From a bacterium (GTDB taxonomy: Bacteria > UBP14 > UBA6098 > 4484-93): a DNA stretch of 21,582 nucleotides. The stretch is taken from contig JAGGUN010000016.1 in the NCBI GenBank assembly GCA_021158465.1, positions 1 through 21,582 of the forward strand, given 5' to 3'. This document shows positions 16,064 to 21,582 of the stretch, piece by piece. The translations under genes were made by a program, and so were the position numbers. The notes under the pieces were generated by a model, which saw nothing but the letters and a program-made list of their open reading frames with translations, ran no database searches and was not told the origin of the DNA. Each line of letters opens with the position of its first letter. The first letter of the stretch is position 1.

Positions 16064-17680
16064 TTATTTCAGGAACAGTATCTTTGCCGATGTGGCTCTC
16101 TTGCCGTTATCTATCCTGACGATGTATATCCCTGTTGGGACAGATTCTCCATTGAAATTGCAGCCGTCCCAGACTGACTGTCCGTCCTCTATTTTGATCG
16201 ATTGAACCATCTCACCCCGCAGGTTGTAAATCAATAACTTGCCTGCTTCGACGCTGGTATTTATCCTGATGCTGCTGTTGAACGGGTTCGGATACGCCCG
16301 CAGTTCAATTTTCTTTGACAGGATAATTTCCTCATCTATTCCCACAGAATTGGTTGTCCCGGGGGTGCCGTAGTCTATTTCGCTTGCCCTCCAGTTTGCG
16401 GGGTCGTTGTTATCGGATGATGGGTCGATGAGTTCGAGCGATGGTCCACCTCCGTTTGCTTCCTCCGGCCAGGGAGAGGTAGGTAGGTACGCTACGAGGT
16501 CGATGAGGTTCTCTTCCGGGTCGAATATCCTGACCCAATCACCGCCTGAGTTGTTCAGCCCGAATGCGAAATTTCCGATGACATTCGTTATCCCGAATCG
16601 AGCAGTAACAGCCGCTGTATCCTTGCAGACAACGATGAAACTATGCGGGGGTATTATCGTTCCCTCTGGAAAGACGAACTGGTGGCTATCATCGTTATCC
16701 TTCATCGTATATCCGGATATGTCAATGGGGGAATCCGTTCTGTTAAGGAGTTCTACCCATTCGGTGTCAGCGCCGATGGAGTTGTACATTATCTCGTTTA
16801 TCACCACATCGCTCACAGTTGGAATGGGGCTTCGAACGATAAATGAGTAAAAATCGGTTGTATCCTCCTGGGAGTGATTATCTGTTCCGATTATCCGGAA
16901 GTATACGGTGTCTCCGAGCATATATGGTGGTATTCTCCCTCCGTAGAGATAGTCTCCTGCCTCGCCATCGCCGTGTGCTCCATCATCGAGCATCTCGGTT
17001 GCCGAAAGCGAGGTTGTGTCTGTGCCATGGTATAGGATCACAGATGCCACAAGCGAGTCATCGGTTACGGTTGCTGTAACCAGCACCTCATCGTCCGTGG
17101 TAACATATGTGGGGGAATAGGTAACATCGCTTATAACGGGTGGTAGGTCGCCTGCCGAACCGTGAATACTGTTCTCTGCTCCGGGTGTTCCGCCATCGAC
17201 CGTGCTTGAGTTCCAGTTTTCAGGCGAGTTCGATGGTGCGGCTGGGTCGATCCTCTCAAGTGACGGACCATCACCATCGTGCGCACCATCCCCCCAGCTG
17301 TCGTGATATTTTACCGAGTCGATTGTAACACTGCCCTCCTTTAGAACAACCTCGTCGCTGGTATTGCTCAGCTGAATTCCGTGTCCTGTTGCGTCCACAT
17401 CCGGGGTGAACGGAAAAGAACCGCCGGTGAGGACCTCTATCGTCAGATAGCCGCCGGCAGGAACGGTCACGCCTTCAAATGTGTATGTCCCTTCATTGTC
17501 GGTTAGTATCCAATCTGCGTCCAATATGATATCCGAGTCGGTCGTGTTGTAAAGTTCGACCCATTCCTCGTCACTGCCGATGGAGTTATACATAATCTCG
17601 TTCACGACGATATCCCCCGGCGATGCAGCGAACAGCATCGCTGGCAGAAGGAACAAAGTTGCCATAGCTATGTTTCTCAT
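16064..17680 (-). CDS. Secreted protein with two lamin-tail domains and T9SS-type sorting domain
   Basis: A 538-residue protein. Residues 1-20 are a signal peptide (MRNIAMATLFLLPAMLFAA). Lamin-tail domain 1 spans about 22-172 and domain 2 about 290-446. Both open with VVNEIMYNSIG-D-EWVEL or a close variant and end in GTPG, so they arose by internal duplication. An Ig-like segment (about 181-283, DDGAHGDGEAGDYLYG) lies between. Residues 455-538 (RAYPNPFNSS, LLIYNLRGEMV, WDG, VPTGIYIVRI, KILFLK) match type-A Por/T9SS sorting or FlgD-Ig-like tails. This suggests export through a type IX-like system and surface attachment. Start ATG 17680-17678 is chosen because AGGAGG lies just upstream and the signal peptide begins there; an upstream in-frame extension of 26 codons lacks these features. 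Ligand or substrate unknown. Confidence 0.88.
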   Translation of the reverse strand: MRNIAMATLFLLPAMLFAASPGDIVVNEIMYNSIGSDEEWVELYNTTDSDIILDADWILTDNEGTYTFEGVTVPAGGYLTIEVLTGGSFPFTPDVDATGHGIQLSNTSDEVVLKEGSVTIDSVKYHDSWGDGAHDGDGPSLERIDPAAPSNSPENWNSSTVDGGTPGAENSIHGSAGDLPPVISDVTYSPTYVTTDDEVLVTATVTDDSLVASVILYHGTDTTSLSATEMLDDGAHGDGEAGDYLYGGRIPPYMLGDTVYFRIIGTDNHSQEDTTDFYSFIVRSPIPTVSDVVINEIMYNSIGADTEWVELLNRTDSPIDISGYTMKDNDDSHQFVFPEGTIIPPHSFIVVCKDTAAVTARFGITNVIGNFAFGLNNSGGDWVRIFDPEENLIDLVAYLPTSPWPEEANGGGPSLELIDPSSDNNDPANWRASEIDYGTPGTTNSVGIDEEIILSKKIELRAYPNPFNSSIRINTSVEAGKLLIYNLRGEMVQSIKIEDGQSVWDGCNFNGESVPTGIYIVRIDNGKRATSAKILFLK

Positions 17681-17704
17681 AACCCCTCCTTGTTTTGTAT
17701 GATA

Positions 17705-17732
17705 ATTATAAATCTCCAGAACGGTTTTGCAA
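17705..17732 (-). promoter_or_regulatory. Predicted promoter of the lamin-tail gene
   Basis: On the minus strand TTGCAA (17732-17727) and a consensus TATAAT (17710-17705) are separated by 16 nt, 24 nt before the start codon. Confidence 0.6.
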
Positions 17733-17874
17733 GAGGAAAAATGAGAAACTGTTTGCAAAATGGTAAAATCTGTTTTAGCAAAAATTATACAGACTTGATT
17801 ACTGGGGATTAGTGTTCAGGATTACCCTAATAGCCAACATTTCTGTTTGTCAGAATATTTCTTGCTAACTGTGC

Positions 17875-17892
17875 GTAATTTATATAAATTAC
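17875..17892. repeat. 18-bp perfect palindrome before the HEPN-candidate gene
   Basis: GTAATTTATATAAATTAC equals its own reverse complement. It lies 53 nt before the start at 17946, in the place expected for a -10 region or an operator. It also contains TATAAA (17883-17888). No good -35 was found at standard spacing (TTGCTA at 17862 would give 15 nt). Confidence 0.6.
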
Positions 17893-17945
17893 CAATTCAA
17901 AAATTCTCGTTGAGTTGGTGCATTTTAGTAGGGGGATGAACAACT

Positions 17946-19009
17946 ATGAAAGAAAGCAAAAGCAGTTTTGAGAATGACCGCTATTGCAGATTTGAGGGGT
18001 TGATTGATGGTAATTATTTAAAGGGCTTATTTCACTACAGGTTTGACGAAAAAGCTCCTTATAATTCGTATGGGGTTTTTATTCCCTATCCCAATTATGT
18101 TAATGAAAAGATTAAAGGGAAATCTATAGTAGAAGTAAAGAAAAGAAGACCCCTGAAGAATTTCCTTCAGCATATACTTATAAGGAGTTCAACATTTTGG
18201 GAGAGAAACTTGCATTTGAGCCAATGCTGGTTGGGGATTGGAGGGCTGGCGGTGAAAAGGTGACTGGATTTAGGAGTTCTTGGGAAGTTAAACCATCTAA
18301 GGATGATAGGAAAAAAATAATTAAGGTGAGAAAATATCAGCGAGAAATTGACTGGTTAAGGTCGTATTATCTTGGTGTTGTGGTTTCTCCTTATTGCATT
18401 GAGATACTCCATAAAAAGGATGTTGACGAAAATAAGGGAAGGTTTTTGGAGTTCCGGAGATATTACTGCAATATTAAGGAGTTTGCTTTCAAGCCTCAAG
18501 GTATCTGTCGCAACATAGTAGCTTCTGCTCGAGCAACTGTTGAAGCTATCCCGCGCTACTTCGCCTATGATGAACCTGTAAAGAAAGAGATAATGAGGGC
18601 AATTAGATACTATCTGCAAAGCAGAGATGCCAAAATCCTGGATACGCAGATATTATACGCTCAGCCGGCTCTTGAGCATGCGCTTAAAGCGATATCGAGA
18701 GTTGAGAAGTTTGGTGTCTCCCAAAGGGGTAGGATGTTTGAGAGACTTAAGCAGTTTAATTCTCTTAAAAACTGGCCTAATGAAATCGAAACGATTGAGA
18801 CTGAAGACAGAACAAATGGGAGATGTTTACCGGTTGAATTTTATAGAAACATTGTTGGACACGAGGACTTCATTTCATCAGACGATGAGCTTCTAGAGAA
18901 AAGCAGTAAGGCATTAATGGAAACCTGGGAGTGGACAGAAGCGATTATTGATACGTTGTTGGTAGAAATTGACCGATATTTTCGGTTTGTCAAAACTAAA
19001 AGAAATTAG
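17946..19009 (+). pseudogene. Frameshifted gene for a protein with a HEPN-type Rx4H motif
   Basis: Two overlapping frames together read as one protein. Frame 1 runs from ATG 17946 (GGGGG upstream) and is convincing to VEVKK near 18143. It then becomes unlikely and stops at 18263. Frame 2 (ATG 18197 is internal) is convincing from KTPEEFPSAYTYKEFNILG (about 18146) to TAG 19009. One missing base in AAAA (18141-18144) or CCCC (18150-18153) would restore about 354 residues. The N-terminal half looks beta-rich; the C-terminal third is helical and carries RNIVGH (18845-18862), the R-N-x3-H pattern of HEPN ribonucleases. An ApeA-like or other HEPN defence or toxin role is only a possibility. The gene is AT-richer than its neighbours, suggesting transfer. 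It may be a pseudogene, a sequencing error or a programmed shift. Confidence 0.6.
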
Positions 19010-19048
19010 ATGTTAGAGATGTTCACACAAAACTTAGAGGAGCCATTT

Positions 19049-19675
19049 TTGTCCACCGAAATCTATCTCATCAGACACGGCGAAACCGTTGCGAACAGAG
19101 AGGGGATATTCCGCGGTAGACTGGATTTCCCGCTCAATGAAAACGGCTTGATTCAGGCGGAAGCGCTGGCAGAGGAGCTAAAAAGGGTTGAATTTGCTGC
19201 CATATTTTCATCCCCGCTCACCCGTGCAGTCCAGACTGCAGAGGCGATTGCAAGAAGGCATAACCTCACACCTATAATAGACGATGGCTTCCAGAATATT
19301 AACCTCGGTATCTGGCAGGGGAAAGATAAAGGCGAGGTTAAAAGGGATTTCCCGGAACTCTGGAGGTTGTGGGATGAAGAGCCGGAGAACCTGCTTGTCC
19401 CAGGCGGTGAGCGGCTCGCCGATGTGCGGAGAAGAGCAAAACGCTCACTCGATAGAATAGTCGAAGACTACAAGGGTAAGAAGATCGCAGTGGTTTCCCA
19501 CCGCTCGGTTCTGAAATGTCTGCTTGCGGAGATATTGAATATGAAGGAGAACTACTTCTGGAAGTTTCACTTCGACACCGCTTCATATAGCATACTGGAG
19601 CATAGCAGGGATTATACTATCTACCTTTTCAATGAGACGAAACACCTGAAGAATTTTATCCGCGAGGAGCGCTAA
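19049..19675 (+). CDS. Histidine phosphatase family protein (phosphoglycerate-mutase-like)
   Basis: A 208-residue protein of the branch-2 histidine phosphatase superfamily type. It has YLIRHGET (phospho-accepting His), FSSPLTRAVQTAEAI, LGIWQGK, VPGGE, and the second His in VVSHRSV. The position usually held by the proton-donating Glu (LRE-x-x-x-G-x-W-x-G) is Asn here (FQNINLG). The TTG start at 19049 is favoured because AGGAG (19038-19042) lies 6 nt upstream and it gives a typical N-terminus (MSTEIYLIRHGE). The frame is open further up to an ATG at 19010 that touches the preceding stop (TAGATG) but has no ribosome binding site. The substrate cannot be told; a cobalamin (CobC-like) or general phosphatase role is possible. 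Confidence 0.85.
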   Translation: MSTEIYLIRHGETVANREGIFRGRLDFPLNENGLIQAEALAEELKRVEFAAIFSSPLTRAVQTAEAIARRHNLTPIIDDGFQNINLGIWQGKDKGEVKRDFPELWRLWDEEPENLLVPGGERLADVRRRAKRSLDRIVEDYKGKKIAVVSHRSVLKCLLAEILNMKENYFWKFHFDTASYSILEHSRDYTIYLFNETKHLKNFIREER

Positions 19676-19678
19676 ATT

Positions 19679-19698
19679 TTTTTGCACTACTGCAAAAA
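19679..19698. terminator. Weak AT-rich hairpin after the phosphatase gene
   Basis: TTTTTGCA and TGCAAAAA can pair as an 8-bp stem around CTAC, 3 nt after the phosphatase stop. No T run follows the stem, so termination is doubtful. Confidence 0.3.
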
Positions 19699-19748
19699 TT
19701 CCCCGTGAAACGGTATAAAACACGCCATAATTTTTGCCTCTTTTTTTG

Positions 19749-19764
19749 TGGCACATTATTTGCA
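19749..19764 (+). promoter_or_regulatory. Sigma-54 (-24/-12) promoter
   Basis: TGGCAC, five nt, TTGCA matches the RpoN consensus TGGCAC-N5-TTGCW exactly. Transcription would begin near 19775, about 30 nt before the FlgD-like gene. It falls in a non-coding gap, in the correct orientation. Confidence 0.75.
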
Positions 19765-19806
19765 AGAGGTTTTTGGGGAGTAAATGAGCAAAGATTGAGA
19801 GGTATG

Positions 19807-20157
19807 ATGTTAAGGCTCTGCAAGATTGAGCGCACCTGTGTGTTGAATTTCGCGGATAAGCGTTCCTATAGAGAGCACAGGAAGGGAGGCTCTGGTTTCT
19901 CATTTCTCATAGACGATTCTCGTTGCCCGGTTCTAATGGAGTATGACCTTCCTGCGGAGAGCTTTGTTTCCATAACCGTTCTGAATTCGGATGGCGCTCC
20001 TGTTCGACGGCTGCAATACGGTATGAAAGAGAAGGGACACCACACGCTTTCCTGGAATGGATGCGACATCGCGGGAATAAGGCTCCTGCCGGGCGAGTAT
20101 TTCTGTCATATCGAGGTCAACGGCACAGTCCGCGATATACCTTTCCGCTTGAGATAG
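19807..20157 (+). CDS. Small FlgD-Ig-like protein without signal peptide
   Basis: A protein of about 116 residues. Its last 85 residues (VLMEYDLPAESFVSITVLNSDG, VRRLQYG, KGHHTLSWNGCD, GIRLLPGEYFCHIE) match the FlgD Ig-like fold also seen in sorting tails of exported proteins. The first 30 or so residues (MLRLCKIERTCVLNFAD) contain no hydrophobic signal segment. Start: ATG 19807, 4 nt after GAGAGG, or the adjacent ATG 19804. A longer frame from GTG 19705 is rejected because the sigma-54 promoter would lie inside it. The sigma-54 promoter sits just upstream, and many bacteria control hook/flagellar genes with sigma-54, but no other flagellar gene is visible here. Function unknown. Confidence 0.7.
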   Translation: MLRLCKIERTCVLNFADKRSYREHRKGGSGFSFLIDDSRCPVLMEYDLPAESFVSITVLNSDGAPVRRLQYGMKEKGHHTLSWNGCDIAGIRLLPGEYFCHIEVNGTVRDIPFRLR

Positions 20158-20186
20158 ACTTTTTTCCTATCCTTCCAAAATATGTT

Positions 20187-20215
20187 TTGAAAAGACCAAA
20201 TTTACTGTATATTAA
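20187..20215 (+). promoter_or_regulatory. Possible promoter immediately before the flippase-like gene
   Basis: TTGAAA (20187-20192) is followed by TATTAA (20210-20215, 17-nt spacer) or TATATT (20208-20213, 15-nt spacer). The -10 box ends only 6-8 nt before ATG 20222, so a transcript from here would be nearly leaderless. Confidence 0.4.
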
Positions 20216-20221
20216 AAAGTT

Positions 20222-21190
20222 ATGGCGGTTCAGCAAGAGCAGGCGAAGAGCAAGTCTTCTATTTGTTCTATTCTTATTCGGGTCTCTGTGAGTGCTGTTC
20301 TCCTTCTTGTTATATTTCTGAGGATGGATGTCGGAAGTTTCCTCGAGCTTCTCCGGAATGTAGATAAAACGCTTCTCTTCTACACATTCCTGTTTTATCT
20401 TGGCACAATCTTCTGGGCTGGGTTCCGCTGGAAGGTGATGATACACCCTCTGGTGTCAGATGTTCGCCTGTGGGATACTGTCTCGTTCTACTTCGTTGGA
20501 TTCTTTTTCAATAACTTCCTGCCCACGAGCGTCGGCGGTGATGTTATGCGTGCCTGGGGGGTAGGGGCGATTTATCGCAAGATGAAGGAGTCGTTTGCAT
20601 CTGCGCTGATAGAAAGGTTGCTCGGGTTATATGCAACGCTTTTTGTCGCTATATGTGCTATTCCGTTTGCTGGGATAAACACAAACAGTATTATCATCAC
20701 TGTCCTTGTTATGCTGTTCTTTGTTGTGCTCTTCATGGTGTTTCTATTCTCGAACCGTGCAGTAGGGTTTCTGCTAAGGATATTATATAAGATAAGGTTC
20801 CTCAGAAAGGTAAGCGACACGCTCGAATCGTTCGTGGAGACGGTTCGTGTCTATCGGAGCAGGCGCAAAACGGTGTTTTATGGGTTCTTGATTTCGGTCG
20901 TGTATCAGTTCCTCTTGATTCTTGAGGTATATCTTGTCAGTCTGTCGCTGGGTATGAATGTTCCGCTCATCGTTTATCTTTCGGTTGTCCCGATAGTGTG
21001 GGTTATATCTTTCATACCCGTTTCCCTGAACGGGCTTGGGCTGCGTGAGCTTGGTTTCAGTGTCACACTGACCCAGCTCGGTTATGCCTCGGAGAATGCG
21101 GTAGCTGTATCTCTTATGGTGTGGTTTGTCGGGCTGTGTGCATCGGTTATAGGTGCGGTCATCTTTGCCGTTAGAAAGATAAAAAAATAG
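20222..21190 (+). CDS. Flippase-like / lysylphosphatidylglycerol-synthase TM-domain membrane protein
   Basis: A 322-residue polytopic inner-membrane protein of the LPG_synthase_TM (UPF0104, flippase-like) family. It has about eight hydrophobic segments and the family landmarks NNFLPTSVGGDVMRAW (about 100) and SLNGLGLREL (about 265). Family members act in lipid flipping or lipid modification at the membrane and are often beside polysaccharide or glycosyltransferase genes. The dehydrogenase gene follows 11 nt later with its ribosome binding site overlapping this stop, so the two are co-transcribed. There is no Shine-Dalgarno sequence before ATG 20222. The family is confident; the lipid substrate is unknown. 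Confidence 0.88.
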   Translation: MAVQQEQAKSKSSICSILIRVSVSAVLLLVIFLRMDVGSFLELLRNVDKTLLFYTFLFYLGTIFWAGFRWKVMIHPLVSDVRLWDTVSFYFVGFFFNNFLPTSVGGDVMRAWGVGAIYRKMKESFASALIERLLGLYATLFVAICAIPFAGINTNSIIITVLVMLFFVVLFMVFLFSNRAVGFLLRILYKIRFLRKVSDTLESFVETVRVYRSRRKTVFYGFLISVVYQFLLILEVYLVSLSLGMNVPLIVYLSVVPIVWVISFIPVSLNGLGLRELGFSVTLTQLGYASENAVAVSLMVWFVGLCASVIGAVIFAVRKIKK

Positions 21191-21201
21191 GAGAAAAAGG
21201 G

Positions 21202-21582
21202 ATGAACATAGCTGTTATTGGGGCAGGTTATGTCGGACTTGTAACTGGGGTTTCGTTTGCCAATCTCGGCAACGATGTCGTATGTGTCGAGAGCGACAGG
21301 GAGAAGCTCGCGCTCCTTCGGAAGGCGGTCCCTCCTTTTTATGAGCTCGGCCTGGCTGAGCTTTTGAAGAAGAATATCGATGCAGGGAGGCTACGGTTCT
21401 CGGATACCGTGTCTGATGGCATCCGGAATGCCGAAGCAATATTTATTGCTGTTGGAACTCCGTCTTTGCCTGATGGTTCCGCTGACCTATCAGCTGTTTG
21501 GTCTGTCGCAGAAGAGATTGCTGCCCACCTCGACCATAAGGCGCTTATTGTCACCAAGAGCACTGTCCCACCAGGGACGACA
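21202..21582 (+). CDS. UDP-glucose/GDP-mannose dehydrogenase family, N-terminal part (cut by right edge)
   Basis: The first 127 residues of a UDP-sugar dehydrogenase, most likely UDP-glucose 6-dehydrogenase, which oxidises UDP-glucose to UDP-glucuronate for surface polysaccharides. The N-terminus is the Rossmann motif MNIAVIGAGYVGLVTG (GxGxxG). Further signatures are the acidic VCVESD at the end of the second strand, AVGTPSLPDGSADLSAV and VTKSTVPPGT. ATG 21202 has AGGAG (21189-21193) 8 nt upstream, overlapping the previous gene's TAG. Symbol not assigned because UDP-glucose and UDP-ManNAc/GDP-mannose enzymes share this part. Confidence 0.93.
   Translation, partial: MNIAVIGAGYVGLVTGVSFANLGNDVVCVESDREKLALLRKAVPPFYELGLAELLKKNIDAGRLRFSDTVSDGIRNAEAIFIAVGTPSLPDGSADLSAVWSVAEEIAAHLDHKALIVTKSTVPPGTT

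Noticed and set aside
18138-18155. Canonical -1 programmed frameshift signal.
   Set aside because: No X-XXY-YYZ heptamer and no clear downstream stem-loop; a plain indel is simpler.
17726-19769. TTTGCAAGAGG found at 17726-17736 and 19759-19769, considered a shared regulatory site or transposon end.
   Set aside because: An 11-bp match with no further similarity around it. One copy is explained by a minus-strand -35 box, the other by the -12 element of the sigma-54 promoter.
19705-19806. Upstream extension of the FlgD-like protein from GTG 19705.
   Set aside because: It would put the sigma-54 promoter inside the coding region, has no ribosome binding site, and its residues show no similarity to the rest of the protein.

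Overview
The window looks like a chromosomal segment of a Gram-negative bacterium from the FCB-related or candidate-phylum part of the tree (Cloacimonadota, WOR-3 or TA06-like lineages are my guess). The evidence is a secreted lamin-tail protein ending in a Por/T9SS type-A-like sorting domain, a FlgD-Ig-like protein, an LRR protein with the LPNC ending common in Planctomycetes/FCB-type bacteria, and above all a giant secreted protein built of InlB-like and cohesin-like repeats. The phylum is inferred, not shown.

Layout. (1) 1-644, plus strand: the 3' end of a leucine-rich-repeat gene with a recent 135-bp tandem expansion. (2) 730-3955, minus strand: a compact operon hpt (hypoxanthine phosphoribosyltransferase), hypF ([NiFe]-hydrogenase carbamoyltransferase, TTG start) and a DUF2085 membrane protein, joined by a 2-nt gap and an ATGA overlap. 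(3) 3956-4121: a short divergent promoter region. (4) 4122-15587, plus strand: one 3.8-kilo-residue secreted protein filling more than half of the window. It has a signal peptide, a unique N-terminal domain and then a super-repeat A-B(n)-C-D, where A, B and C are related InlB-B-like beta modules of about 80 residues and D is a cohesin-like domain of about 130 residues. The number of B modules per super-repeat is 1, 1, 1, 1, 4, 6, followed by a decayed tail and a separate C-terminal domain. (5) 15588-16063: remains of a nitrilase-family gene, an initiator tRNA and its promoter, all on the minus strand. (6) 16064-17680, minus strand: the lamin-tail protein. (7) 17946-19009, plus strand: an AT-richer gene broken by one frameshift, whose product carries a HEPN-type Rx4H motif, with an 18-bp perfect palindrome in front of it. 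(8) 19049-19675: a histidine phosphatase. (9) 19749-20157: a near-perfect sigma-54 promoter followed by a small FlgD-Ig-like protein without a signal peptide. (10) 20222 to the right edge: a flippase-like/LPG-synthase-type membrane protein and the start of a UDP-glucose dehydrogenase gene, probably part of a cell-surface polysaccharide locus.

What stands out: the scaffoldin-like giant with a strictly ordered super-repeat and polarised B-module expansion, the frameshifted HEPN candidate with its palindrome, the sigma-54-driven FlgD-like stand-alone protein, and the decayed nitrilase beside the initiator tRNA. Domain names come from recalled family signatures; no database search was possible.
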